The notes beneath the pieces are model-generated. The model was given only the letters and a program-made list of their open reading frames with translations, searched no databases and was not told the DNA's origin. 64,000 bases of DNA from Fratercula arctica (taxonomy: Eukaryota; Chordata; Aves; Charadriiformes; Alcidae). A program made the position numbers and the translations under genes. This document shows positions 38,165 to 51,100 of this stretch, in pieces. The stretch spans positions 52,248,730 through 52,312,729 of the forward strand of contig CANTUZ010000026.1 of NCBI GenBank assembly GCA_947846985.1. The letters are read 5' to 3'. Every line of letters starts with the position of its first letter. The first letter of the stretch is position 1.

Positions 38165-39668
38165 TTTATTAATCTAATGACAGTTGTTTTCAGTTTTTCA
38201 TTCAGTTACCTTTGAGGATCTGGGCCTTAGGTGATGTTTGTCTGTGTGTGAAGACCAAGTTTTGATGGAATAGTTTTTGACTGTGACCAAAATGGAAAAA
38301 CAAAACCAAAACAATCCACAATAGACTCCCTGGGAATACAAATAAATGTATTTGTATTTAGCTACTGAACAAAATATTAAATGATTCAGCCTTTGCCCTG
38401 GAGAAACTTACACTGCAGTTTTAACAATAGACAAAATACATATCCATACTTTTGTATGGTGACTAAATCAAGAGAATGCCCATTTTGATACACTTGGATA
38501 AGGTAGCTCCAGATGTGTTGAATTAGAAGGGTTTACTTAAAGATTTGAGCTGTTCTATAGTCAGTCCAAACTCTGTTTTTTCTGAGTTTTACTTACAAAT
38601 TCTGATTTGTGTGTATCTCTGTGCTCTCTGCATCTGATTGCAGGCACAGTTAATTTAGGCCATAACACCAATAATCTGTGTTTGCTGGATGTTTTCTGTT
38701 TCTTGTGAAATGATGTGTGCTATTTCTAATCAAGGGGGCTGATGACTGAATCCATTTAGATGCCAAACTAGTTGTAAGCATTCCAAGATCAGTTTTTAGG
38801 TATTTAAACAGGTATAATAACCAGACTAGTTAAATTAATCCAATTTAATTCAGGTACAAATTTGCATCGACAGGATGCAAATGGTGACAGAATAACTCAC
38901 ACCGTAGAAGAAATAGATTTCTTAAGGAGTGTACAATTAAGAAGATTTTACCTGTTATTACTATTTAACAGATCGATGACTTTCTCTAGGAGCTTGCGAT
39001 GGAGAAACCTAGTGACCCCATGAAATTCAGGTATTCTGAATAAACAATAATCTGATTCAAAGTGTTATACTTATGAACGTAATGACGATGGAGTCATAAA
39101 GCAGTAACACATTTGTAAAACCAAGTCAGAACAGAAAGTCAGGCTCATTAAGGTATTTAGATACTATGCTGACACCTACAACCCTACTGATTTCAGAAAC
39201 CTTTGCATGCTTAAAATTTCTGTTAATATGACTTACAATATTTAAATTTTTGTTATATATTCATCAGCTTTTTATGACACAGCCTTCAGGAACTTGGGTT
39301 GGATAAAAAAAAAAAAAAAAGAAGAGAATATTAAAAATATTAAAACAAGTTGAGAGTTTAAAGTACAACTAACATAATAATGGCTTTATCTGCAAAAAGG
39401 GACTACCAGCAAAACTTGCCAACAGAAGCCATTGATGGGAATATAATAAATTCTTAAGACGGTGTTTGCCATAAGGAGACAAAAGGTGAGGAAAGAAACA
39501 AAGGTCAAAAAGCAACATTTATTTTATATGAACTGTATCATGAATGAAACGAAGGCATATTGTGCAATTGGTATCTCACCAGAAACAATAGAAAAAATTA
39601 GCAGGATCTTGAAGAAGCAAGATCTATAGTATAATTCCAGAAAATACAACAGAAACTTAGCAAATCAC

Positions 39669-39696
<28 letters not shown>
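39669..39696. repeat. A28 homopolymer
   Basis: Uninterrupted run of 28 A inside the purine-rich segment. It could be the tail of a plus-strand retroposed copy ending here, but the preceding sequence is not recognised as a gene or repeat. Confidence 0.9.
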
Positions 39697-39700
<4 letters not shown>

Positions 39701-41422
39701 TAAGACACAAAGAAAAGCCAAATGAGGCAATAATCTTTGAATACATGAGGAATGGTAAAACAATATTAGTAACATGCCTTTGAGAGGGAGTCCGGAAAAA
39801 ACCTAGGATATGGAAGATTTCTAAACTTGACTGTCTAAGTAGGGAAAGAGGCAAGGTAAAAATGAAAAAGAAAATTTGGCTTCTAATTAGAAACATCAGT
39901 TCACCAGAAACAGATAACACTTACCAAATACACAAATTGATTTCTTTGAATATTTTAAAGACAATTGAACATTCAGCCAAACAGGAAATCGACCTTGGGG
40001 TTTAGAATGATTTTTGGTGTCTTCCAAGGTCTCTAAAGGCATGACTAAGGTGAAATAAATTTACTAGTGCTATCAGAAAGAAACAGGAGACTTGAAATTG
40101 GTGGAAGGAATATCAGCTGAGGTGAAAAGTAGGGCTGTAGGAATCATTAGCAGGATAGCTTTGCTCACTTCGTCCATCAGTGACCTGCAGGTAGGAATAT
40201 GAGACTGCTTTTCAACCAGATCTGGTCTCCAAAGAAAGCTAAAGTTATGTATTATTATGATTCACATGAACTGGAGGAATGAATAGACAAGGAGCAAGTT
40301 TTTCAGTTCAACACTAATAGAATATGAATTAAAAAAAGCAAAACACAACAAAGCATTTTCTAGTTGTGATACATTAAAAATGTCCACCACCAGAGTCTAG
40401 AACACAACTATTTAACAGAAAACTGCAAAATGCTTGACATAAGACTTCAGATAAATCAGAGAATGTCATAAGTAATTATTCTGGTATGACATCAGTAAAA
40501 GCCAAGAATCTATTTTGGATTGCAGCACAGGCAATATCATGGAAAAGACAGCATACAACTAAGAGGAAAACAATATAACTAAGGACAATAGAGCCCCTAG
40601 AATTTAGCTATACAAAGATCATCAGACGCACAATAGCAAGGGAAAAGGTTGACCTGTGACAAGGAAAAATGAATATGTAGACTTTGTTGATACAGTGGTA
40701 GAACTTGGAAAGGGTAGCATGCTGCAGTAAGAGTAAATAGACATGACTAATTAGGTGAGTAGTTTTGTTCAAAACAACAGTTTGCAAATTTGGAAGTGAC
40801 AAAAGGAAACACCACGATGTGGTCAGGCTGTGGTTAGATTTCAGAGATTTGTTAGATCTCAAAATTTAGGAAGACAATGACATTTATGCCAGTGACAACC
40901 ATACTGCGGGTTGTTGTAACAAGATGGTTATTGTATTTAATTAAGACAAAGACAATTCATGTTTTAGGGCTTTATTTTTACTTCTTACAAATTAGCATAA
41001 GATCTAATGGGTGAAAACCTTCCACCATCTATCTACTAGGTGATTCATTTACTTTCTTTCATCCACTGAGTGCTATCTCACTCCTGATTTAGTGAGATAA
41101 CACGCATGATTCAAAGCCTTTTTTGGTCTGTGGAGGGCTCCTCCGGACTTGCCTAGAGTATGGATCTGGGCCATACGGCTGTTTATACAAATGGATGGGA
41201 CAAAAGGAGGTAGACATATTAATTCCTGATGTCCTTCGGTCCTCAGGATAGAGTACCCTTACATGCTTTCAAGAGTCATATGGTGAGAATATTCTTTGCC
41301 ATGAGAAATATAGTCATGTAAATTATATTCTTAAAAGATTTCCATGAATAAGTACTTTTTTCCTATTTTTTTTTTTTTTAATCCACTAGAACTATGCCAC
41401 AGAACCCTTTGTGGTATTCTAT

Positions 41423-41424
<2 letters not shown>

Positions 41425-41455
<31 letters not shown>
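41425..41455. repeat. T31 homopolymer
   Basis: Uninterrupted run of 31 T, preceded by a shorter T-run near 41369-41381. No retroposed parent recognised. Confidence 0.9.
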
Positions 41456-41458
<3 letters not shown>

Positions 41459-42643
41459 GAATTTTCATTTTCATTTCTGTCTGGGAAGGCTTTTCTTCAA
41501 CTGCTTTGCCAGAAACCACAATTTCTCCAGGAAATCAGACACTCTGATGGTTTCATTCTGAGGTAACAGATTGTTGTAAAGCTACTTCAGCTCATTTAAA
41601 GGATTTAGTTTTTCCTGGAGAATATACTTCAGTGCTTTATAGTGCCAAACTGGTAATTGAAGCCTAGTAAATGAACTTTCTTGCCCTGTGTGTATGTATC
41701 AAGAATATGCCTGATGAAAAAGAACTAGTAACACCAATAATAAACCTTCTTTTCCAGATTTTTCCTAAAACCACTAAATACATGTTTTCTTAACTCCAGT
41801 AGAACCCATTAAGGGTGTGTCAGCAAAAGAAAATGAGAGTTGGGTCTCAATTCGTCTGCAAGATAAATACATTAAAAAATTATGGTCATGAACGAATATC
41901 AACAGAAGAAAAAGTGCTTATACTTAGAAGCATGTAGAATTCTAACAATAAATTACAGAGGTGTTTCTACATTAAAAGACCTTTGATATTGAGATATTTA
42001 AATTCCTACTACAAAACTGTCCAAGCATACTGCTTGAATGTTTTATTTCATAAAATACAGAAAACTTGGTGAAAAACAGTGGATACCATAGTAACTAAGA
42101 ATTTAGTCTGACTTAAAAGTTATGGTCTGAGTTGTATCTTACTGACTGAGACACATGCAAAAGTAGCACGAACTCATTCCCTAGAGAAAATGTGAGGGAC
42201 ATCCAAACAGCCATATTGACAGCAGGCTTTTTGGATCCCTCTTCTGGTTTCTGTGCTCCATAGGTGTTTGTGATCGATGCCCAGTGACTGTGTACAACAT
42301 TACTCCAGTAGTGCTTACCTTCATGGGATTTATGAGCTAGTGTAGCTTTTATGTTATCTGCAAAAAGAATTTCATTTTTCAGCTCATAAACCTTCTGTTA
42401 GGAGATCTGATAAGAACCAAAACCAGCTTTCAAGGGAGTATTATTTGGTTGCTGTTAATTACTGCTTTGCTTTAAAGAAAAAACGATTAGATTTTCAGTA
42501 GAATATAAAAAAAAAACAGTCTTGGACAGCCAAGAATTCTTTAAAAGACAAATAAAAATGTGGCAGGGGCCTCAATTTCTAGTTCAAAATACAGTTAACA
42601 GTTCTGAATTAAGGATAGGTTCCTTGCATAGCTACCCACTATA

Positions 42644-43425
42644 AATCATAGAATCATAGCTTAGTTTCAGTTGGAAGGGATCATATAATTCCAACTCCTC
42701 TGCCATTTGCAGGAACACCTCCCACTAGAACAGGCAGCTGAAAGCCCCATGCAACCTGGCCTTGAAAACTTCCAGGGATGGGTCATCCACAGCTTCCCGT
42801 GCCTCACCACCTCATGGTAAAGAATTTCTCCATAATATCTAATCTAAATTTACCCTCTTTCAGTTTGAAGCCATTATCCCTCATCTTATCACTACATGCC
42901 CTTGTAAAAAGTCCTTCCTCATCATTCCTGTAGGCCCCCTTTAGGTACTGGAAGGCTGCTATAACGTCTCCCTGGAGATTTCTCCAGGCTGAACAACCTC
43001 AATTTTCTCAGTCTGTCTTCATAGGAGAGGTGCTCCATCCCTCTGATTATCTTCGTGGTCCTTTTCTGGACTTGTTCCAACAGGCCCGTGTCCTTCTTAT
43101 GTTGGGGTCCCCATAGCTGGACGCAGTACGCCAGGCAGGGTCTCATGAGAGTGGAGTAGAGGGGCAGAATCACTTCCCTCAACCTGCTGGCCACAGCCCA
43201 GGATACAGTTGGCTTTCTGGGCTGTGAGCTCACATTGCCAGGTCATGTTGAGGTCTTCATCAACCAACACCCCCAAGTCCTTCTCCTCAGGGCTACTCTC
43301 AATCCATTCTCCACCCTGCCTGTATTTGTTCTTGGTATTGCCATGACCCAGGTGCAGGGCAATCAATTTTGCCTTGTTGAACTTCATGAGATTTGCTCAG
43401 GCCCACCTCTCAAGCGTGTTCCTTC
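42644..43425 (-). mobile_element. CR1 LINE, 3' 780 bp, frameshifted
   Basis: On the minus strand the frame 43387-43097 encodes MKFNKAKLIALHLGHGN, KYRQGGEWIESSPEEKDLGV and LVDEDLNM. The protein then continues in another frame (43233-42922) with [53 protein letters not shown]. These are the region after the reverse-transcriptase core and the C-terminus of CR1 ORF2. A frameshift therefore lies between about 43100 and 43230. The 3' untranslated part follows, and the copy ends with the CR1 terminal repeat (AATCATAGAATCATAG on the plus strand at 42645-42660). The upstream catalytic part is missing, so it is inactive. It is the longest CR1 copy in the window. Confidence 0.95.
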
Positions 43426-45372
43426 CCTCCCTCAAATATTTAAAATGAAAATATTTGTTTATTTACATTCCCTGATGGCACATTACACTGACTTACCTTG
43501 GTCACTGCAATGTATCAGAGGGTGTGTACATAACATCTCAGATGCCGGCACCTGAAATTCACACTGAAAAGCAATGGCCAGCCTTTATGAATTGCAGAGG
43601 ATCTTCAGGTTGCAGCTAGCATAACTGAAAGCAGTCATGGGCAGACTGTGCTTTCTGTGCCAGCCAGCGTTTCTGAACCAAGGACAGAAGGCAATAGTAC
43701 AGAAATGTATTTTGAAGTGGCACAGACCATGGTTTCTAAGTTTACATTGAAAAGAAATTGTTGTTCTCTGACAGGGTTTACAAACATGACATTCTTTCTT
43801 TGTTCTTTTCTGTCTCCTTTAGTTGAAAAGAACTGGGAATCTTTACTTTCCTTCCCCTTGTCTTTACAGGAAAATATCCCTAAAAGCTGTAAATGTTTGT
43901 GAGGAGAGTGTCATGAGTATTATATGACGTGTAATATTTTTTCTACATGACAAAGGCTAGTAATTTCTAATGTTACCTATTTCTGAGGCCATTTTTCATG
44001 CAGTATCCTGATGAGATCATAGCCGCTAGCTGGAGACACCTGTTTGCTGATCTGAAATACAGACAGACAGTGATGAGAAGCACTTCTCTGAAGTTCTTTG
44101 TGCTCAGCTCTTTGAGAGATTCATTTAAAGTTTGTAGCTATGAAAGGAACTTTATTACTGCTCTAACTGCTGGATACTGAGGTAGGGACACTCATCATGC
44201 TTTCTAAAAAAGGCTGTTCTCAGACTTTCCCTCAAGCCAAAAGAGTAGAATTACTGAAGCTTTCCTCTAAGAACTCTGCAAGATCCTCATTTGTTCTTGG
44301 GAGATTAAACCTGTCACTCCCAAAGAATTTTTAAGAAAATGTGACAAACCAGTGTCTGTCTGTTTGTAATAAGCTCAGGAAGTTTTAATTAGCACAGTGC
44401 TGAGATGGCACGATGCTGAGTCCTGAAAGCACCAAGAGGATACTCAGGATTTGCATAGGCTAAAATTAATTTTTATTTTTATTTTTTTCTCTTTGGTTTC
44501 CCAATATGATGCGTTAGAGCACTTTGATTTTGATGGTAATTTCCAACATTCCAGAAGATTTCTTAACTGGTCTGCTTGATTTTCATGAGGGTCCGTACAG
44601 TGCTTGCTTTTCCACTTGCAGTATTTGCAAATTCTTTCTTTTCTTCAGTGACACTGGTTGTCACAGTGAAAAGATATATATTTTGAAGACACTGAAGCTC
44701 TTTTACCATATGACTTGTGGATGACTGCAGGGTTTCAAAGTTATAGAAGGAAATCCATAGAGAGGAGCAAAAATAAATAAATGTCAAAAGAGTTTCTGGT
44801 AACTGAAAGTTGCAGTTTCCCTACAGATGCCAAAACATTCTGGTCCTACTGACACCTTCAAGATGAAACACTAAACATACTTTTGGTTGTCATACAGGAA
44901 AACAATATCTGACTGAGAACTTGTGAACTTGTACATGACCAATGTTCTCTCCTCCTCACTCCACTAGACATATGTCCACGATACAAACTAAGCAGCCTTT
45001 GGGACTTGATTGTGAGTTGTGAAGTGAAATGAATTATATGACAGAACAGGCACTGCAAAGTTGGCAGTGACAGATTCCACTGGAACATGGGTTAGAAATC
45101 TTGAAAATTGATCATTGTCTTTGTGTGTTTCCCTGTTAGCCTCCAGCAGTCTCATTCTGACCTGCACACTGCAACAGTCGTTGGCATTGCCTGGACCGAG
45201 ACATGTTCAAAGCACACCAACAGGAGAAGACAGCCTGTTGTTTGCAGAAATTGCAAGTATCCAAGTGGCTGAGGAATCTGCTATGCTTTCCCCTTTTTCT
45301 GTTTGATGTGATTATAGGTGATTTTGGTTCATATGGAGACCCAGTGCCATAGGCTTATATCTAATTACAGAA
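43426..45372. other. Non-coding DNA between two CR1 copies
   Basis: No exon or repeat recognised. Open frames at 43648-43902, 44524-44724 and 44858-45088 are short, without motifs. Confidence 0.65.
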
Positions 45373-45753
45373 CCCCAGAATCACAGAGTGATAGGGGTTG
45401 GAAGGGACCTCTGGAGACCATCTAGTCCAACCCCCCTGCCAGAGCGGGGTCACCCAGAGCAGGTTGCACAGGAATGCGTCCAGGTGGGTTTTGAATGTCT
45501 CCAGAGATGGAGACTCCACCACCTCTCTGGGCAGCCTGTGCCAGTGCTCTGCCACCCTCAAAGTAAAGAAGTTCCTTCTCATGTTTAGGTGGAACTTCCT
45601 ATGTTCATGTTTGTGCCCATTACCTCTTGTCCTGCCGCTGGGCACCACTGAAAAGAGCCTGGTCCCATCCTCCTGAAACCCACCTTTTAAGTATTCATAA
45701 GCATTGATAAGATTCCCCCTCAGTCTTCTTTTTTCCACACTGAAAAGACCCAA
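45373..45753 (-). mobile_element. CR1 LINE, 3' end, intact C-terminal frame
   Basis: Minus-strand translation from 45753 gives [75 protein letters not shown] and [18 protein letters not shown], uninterrupted to the 3' untranslated part. This is the C-terminus of CR1 ORF2. The open frame suggests a relatively young copy compared with the other four, although it is still only the last ~380 bp. The 3' end (45373-45400) reads as a slightly altered CR1 terminal repeat. It lies 140 bp from an LTR of independent origin. Confidence 0.95.
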
Positions 45754-45893
45754 TATTCATCATGCTTGCAACTCAGAAAGAAAATTTTGCTTCCCTTTTT
45801 AAAAATATCAAATCCAAAAATAATTAGTATGTATGACTAACTTTATACATAGACAATTAAGAAAACGGACCTTTTCTTCCAGCAGAAATCAAG

Positions 45894-46255
45894 TGTTGTG
45901 GTTTAGCCCCAGACGGCAACAAAGAACCAGGCAGCCGCTCTCTCTCCCCCCCTCACGGCTGTGGGGAGGGAATTGGAAGATAAAGGCAAAACTCGTGGGC
46001 TGAGGCAAAGGCAGTTTAACAGAACAGCAGAAAGAACAAGGAAACAACACCTATTGAGGAATGTACAAACACAGTTATGGTACCACCGCTCATCCACCAG
46101 ACTTGGGACCCCTAGCCCGCTCCAAGCGCTGACTTCCTGCCCGCTCCCCTGGCAGCTCCTGGCTATGGAAAGGGCATGGTTCACATGGGATGGAATATCT
46201 GTGTCCCTGACGGAGCATGGGGAGAATTAACCCTATCCCCACCGGAACCAGGACA
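45894..46255 (-). mobile_element. Short solo LTR of the TGTCCTGG-type avian family, 362 bp
   Basis: On the minus strand it runs from TGTCCTGGTTCCGGTGGGG (from 46255) to GGGGCTAAACCACAACA (at 45894), with TGT...ACA ends. The 5-bp flanks are TCAAG (45889-45893) and TCGAG (46256-46260), 4 of 5 matching; the difference is the C-G to C-A change expected from decay of a methylated CpG. It shares both ends and the 'GTTAAACTG ... CCCACGAGTTTTGCC' block with the LTR at 22787 but is about 120 bp shorter and lacks the TATATA segment, so it is a divergent subfamily or an internally deleted copy. No internal retroviral sequence remains. The small open frames inside it are incidental. Confidence 0.85.
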
Positions 46256-47841
46256 TCGAGGGCTGGAGGTTTTGGATCCTAGTAACAGCTTTAATTGTTT
46301 GGGTTTTTTTTCCAGGCTTTTACTATATTGTAATATACATGACACAAAATCAGTAAACACTTAGATCTTTCAAGAGGCAGATACTAATAGCCACAAAACC
46401 TTTTTGGTACAAGGTCTACGGTAGCTGTGTCTGCTTATGTAAATAGAGAACTAAAAGCTCCAGTTCACAAAGATATTACCATGTCCACCTGTCATTGATT
46501 TCAGTGGGAATTGGAGTAGTAAGTAAAAATTAGGAACTGAGTACTTTGCTGAACTGGACTGCGTCTTCTTCTCTTGTCTTCTTTTAATAGCAAAAGACAT
46601 GCTTAGTCACTGCCATTCTGAAAAACTGAGCATGAGCAAACAGCTTGAACTTGCTGCTGTAACAAACTCCAGAAAACTCAAGTATAAGTATGGTGGAAAC
46701 TATCTGAAAATGTTTGTGCTAGTGGGTATTTTTCATCCTGTGGCTGCTTCTGTAAGAGGGCAAAACCCAACAAAATATGAAAAATTAAGATGAAAATGAG
46801 AACTAAATTATTAATATAACAAAGTACTGCTGCTTTCTCTGTGCACATTTCCAGATCTATTGGATTTTCTGTCATTGTTCTGCATAAATTGCTTCTGACT
46901 ATACAATGGACTTCAGCAGGGCCATAGCTTTCAGGTTCTTGATTTTTCATAATTCACTCAAATGCCAGCTCAATGACATTAAGTGGAAAAATAGAAAAAA
47001 AATGCCTTCACTTTTCCACAGAAACAATTTTGAAAATCCATTTACATGGAAAATAAAGAGGCATTAAACCCAGTGCAAATCTGCAGCTGAATACAAAAAT
47101 CTGAAAGCATAATATTTTATTTTTCCAGATAACACAATACAAACTGTTATTTACTCCCTGAAAGGGTTGAAGAGTTCTGAGTTCTATGGAAGGGGGCTGT
47201 TTTTCTAATTTACAGTGTGGTAAAATAACTGGCTAAAACCATTTTTTTTTTTTTTTCTTTTTAAGAAAATAAACCTTAAACAGAGGTCTTAGCGAGAGAG
47301 TTTTAAAAAGTAAAGTATTAGTGTTTATTAAATAACCTTTCATATGTGCTAATGCTTCTCAACCTGTTCAGTCCTTGAAATGGTGTTGTAAGATTTTCAC
47401 TCCTACTAACCGTTTACCACTTGCCAAGTTGCAGTGCTCAAGTGAGTGTTCTGTAAGATGTTTTGCTGAATAATGTTACCAACAACACAGTTAAGGCAGG
47501 AAAATAGAATTTCTATGGTAAGAGGAAAATAACCAATCCATGTAAACTGAGTAAATATTTAGTAATATTGCAAGTATTTAATAAAACTGTGCATAGTGTC
47601 TAACCAGGAGATCTCAAATGCTGCAACATGAAGCTATGAACCTGTCTGACTCTCAGTAGTGAAAGTATGCTTTAGTGGTTTAGGTATGTCCTCCAACTGC
47701 CCAAGCAGACCATATAAAAGTTAAAGAGCCTGTAGATTATCTTGAAGGTCAAAAAAGTTAGAGTTTATTTCCTTACTCTTATACTAGGGACGATTTTACT
47801 ACAAGTTTATTTATATGTATTGCTAGGAAAACTGGATTTTC
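46256..47841. other. Non-coding DNA, nothing recognised
   Basis: AT-rich single-copy sequence with a T-run near 47241-47256. Short open frames (46599-46793 plus, 46678-46950 minus) overlap each other and show no domain. Confidence 0.65.
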
Positions 47842-48172
47842 CAGAGGACTGGAGCACCTGTCCTAAGAAGACAGGCTGAGAGAGCTGGGGTTGTTCAGCC
47901 TAGAAAAGAGAAGGTTCTGTGTAACCTTTATAGCAGCTTTCCAGTACATGGAGGGGGCCTACAAGAGACATGGAGAGGGACTTTTTACAAGGGCATGTTA
48001 TGAGAGGTGGAGGGGTAATGGCTTCAAACTGAAAGAAGGGAGATTAAGATTAGAGATCATGAAGAAATTTTTCTCTCTGAGGGTTGTGAGACAGGCTGTC
48101 CAGAGAAGTTCTGGATGCCCCATCCCTGGAAGTGTTCAAGACCAAGCCAGATGGGACTTTGATTCCATGAAT
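47842..48172 (+). mobile_element. CR1 LINE, old, truncated at both sides
   Basis: Plus-strand translation shows RLRELGLFSLEKRR-like sequence (MFSLEKRRFCVTFIAAFQYM), then GAYKRHGEGLFTR, GNGFKLKEGRLRLEIMKKFF and SLRVVRQAVQ, the CR1 ORF2 C-terminus in diverged form. After 'CAAGCCAGATGGGACTTTGA' the normal ~60-bp stretch before the end is missing and the sequence jumps to ATTCCATGA, the CR1 terminal type. It is therefore a diverged copy with a deletion in its 3' untranslated part. It belongs to a different CR1 subfamily from the copies at 34.2 and 45.4 kb. Confidence 0.9.
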
Positions 48173-51100
48173 CACCTGCAACACAGGAAAAGTATGTGCG
48201 TAGCATTTACTAAGATGCTGTCAGGTAATGCCAAAAGACCCGACAGATGAAATAGCTCTATCACTTTGAGTTCCTGCATCTTGGCTTTTCCTTGAAGGGC
48301 TGGGAGAATGTGATCTAGTCCTGACAGATTCTAAACTCAGCTTTGTGTATTGGACAACTTTTGGCAATAGGTCACATGAAGACTGCTTTCAAAGATACAC
48401 CAAAAGTCCGTGTCAACACCCTGATGAAATTCCCAAAAATTTCAGCTTTGCATGTTCACAAAATTAATTTCTCTTGCTCTTAAAATTCTATGCGTATTCC
48501 AGATGAAACAAATCCCTGGGTAAGAAGAAAAGAAAATGTATAAAATCTGAGTGAAGGGAAAAAAAAACACCCACAAAAAAAGCTGGCATTCATACAAGTG
48601 TTATGACACAAAAGTTAACGTCATCCATTAATATTCATATCAACAAAATATGGAATTGTCTCCTAATGACAAATAAAAAGTACTTATAACACTAAGCACT
48701 AAGATATTCTATGTGCCTTGCTGAGATATTGCTTCAACCAGCTGAGAAATGGCCATATCCCAGCGTGGCACATAGATAATAATATTTGTTGTTGTGATTA
48801 TAGAGTGGTATCATGCTAACAGTAGAAAAATGAAAAATTTAAAACTGAAAACTTAAAAGTGGAAAGTGTATTTTCTATCAATAACAAGAGATAGAATATT
48901 AAAATGAAATAAGGTCATAAAGAATATCTTGATCTGATGTTTGTTTTAATATTGCTTTCTTCGTGGAAAACAGGGACCCCAATGCCGTTTCAAAATTTCC
49001 TTTTTCTTATTCTTTCACAACAAATCACTTTTAGACACAGTTTTTGTTTCACTTCATCTTCCTGGTCCCTTATGATCTTCTGAATTACGATAAAATCTAT
49101 GATTTAAAAAAAAAATATTGCCACTTGCTTTTTTACTGGATATCCACTTATATTGTGAAAGTGCAGGAAGCCTAACTACCATATACAAAGAGAAGCCTCC
49201 AGATTCTGATTTGCGTTTCATACCAGCAAGGCTGCCAGAATCTAGCAGTTTGACATTTTCTTTCATATTTAGGCTTTTTTTCTAGCAGTCATCCCCACTT
49301 GAGTTGCATTCTATTCCTGCCTTTGTATTTGTTCTCCATTAGGAAATTAGTTTGTGTCCTTTCTAGAGATGACAATGAGATATACATGGTGATAACTTTT
49401 TAGCCAAACGTTGTTATGGGCAGGTATTGAACACATCATTGCTTACTTTTAGCAGAAATATGGAAATTAAGAAGTTTTCAGACAGCACATCTAAAAGTTC
49501 ATCAGGGCTTTCGTCTGGCTCCATCCAAATTGATATAACTACATGCAGGTGTCAGTACGAATCTGGAAGCAGAAAATTCCTCTCGTGTTTCACTGTCTGC
49601 AGCAGGAATCAGCCCTCAATAACTCGTGATTTTCAAGTGGAGTTGCTTAAAGTTAGCAACTTAAACTATTAGTTAAATGACATGATAAAATTTCTAAACA
49701 CAAGCTATCTGTGAGCAGCTCTTAATACTCTACAAAAAAATACGTTTTATAACATTTGAAAAGTTTGGGCATAATGGCAAATGGTCTGCATAAGACAATC
49801 TTTAGAAAGGTTCTCCAGATCTGTCAAAAGACCTAACACCATTCATGAATGGACGCTGCTAAGCCTTCCTAAACTACTTCAGCCAAGGATGAGATCTGTA
49901 ATACTAAAAAATCTGTCTTCGAGAAGTTTTTTTAACTTTTCTGTTTTCCAACTTATTTTCCTTCTGTCTCAGAAAACTGCAGCAAAAGCTACCACCACTG
50001 CAAATTTTTGTTGGGATATAAAGATCTTCTCACACTGAGACTCAGGAACGCTAAAAAAGGTCCAGGGGCCACGGGTCCTGTGTGACATTGAAAAAAATAA
50101 ATGATGGTCTGGGTTAGTGTGGTTCTCCTGGCATATAAAAGCACAGAAAGTTGACGTGACAGCAGCTTCCATTCAATCATATATAGCACAGGTGGCAGCT
50201 ACTCCAACAATTTCCACTTCTCGCTCTGTTTAGCTTTTCCCAGCAGTGGCAATGGCAGAAGTACCATGACTCAAGCTTTCAAAAGCATGAACCTCTGGAG
50301 AAATCTGGCACAAAATGCTATTGCACCAATTCAGCTAAAGGCAATGCAATTGCTGCCTGCAGTGGTGCATTTCTACCTTGATGAGCTACTAGGAGGAAAT
50401 TGGAAACTGTCCATCTGAAAACCTGTAATAAAAACTTTCCGCTGGTCTGATCTTGCCAGTTTAGCCTGTTGGATTGCTTGCTTGCACATCAACAAGCATC
50501 TAGATGTTTAGCATGAATGGATATGTTTAGCATGTCAGGAAATATTGTAACAGACGAGATTCAGATTGCTGCTGCAAAATGCAGAGCATCTGGCGGGTAT
50601 GAAAGTGAACTTGCCAAGAATGAATTAGAAAGATGCATATAGTTCTGAAATTGCTTTTTTGCTGGCTTATAAATCAGAAGGTGACCAAGGTATATTCCAC
50701 TGTATGGTAGCAATTAGAAACTCAGGCCTTCTCTTCCATCTTTGCCTCATTTGATGCTCAATTTAGTATGTTTTACCCTATTATAATTTTATGGGCTGGA
50801 TGCTCTCATTATTACATCAGGTTAAACACTAGTGTTGCTAATTTATTTATTTATTATTAAAATTGAAGAGTCATACTGAAAAAGATTTTTTATTGTATCC
50901 ACATTTTGAAATTCTCAGCTTTATTTTGAACAACTAAGGGGTATTTGATAAACACAAGGAAATGTGCATTTAGTCTTGCATTTAATCATTTCTCATAACA
51001 GAACCTTCCGCAATTGGGGTTTGGTATTTACTGCAGCTTCAGACAAATCCTAGATCCATTGTAAAAGCAGCAATAATAACAAAGGAAAGAGGGGTTTTTA

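Larger units (their letters stand above)
38165..42643. other. Non-coding DNA with a purine-rich middle
   Basis: No gene recognised. From about 39300 to 40900 the plus strand is visibly rich in A and G, with many AGAAA/GGAAA words, unlike the flanks; this strand bias could reflect a decayed retroviral or LINE body, but no protein motif survives. Homopolymers lie at 39306-39320 (A), 39669-39696 (A28) and 41425-41455 (T31). Confidence 0.55.

Noticed and set aside
47891..48250. 119-codon plus-strand frame
   Set aside because: Most of it is the diverged C-terminus of CR1 ORF2; it is part of the transposon, not a host gene.
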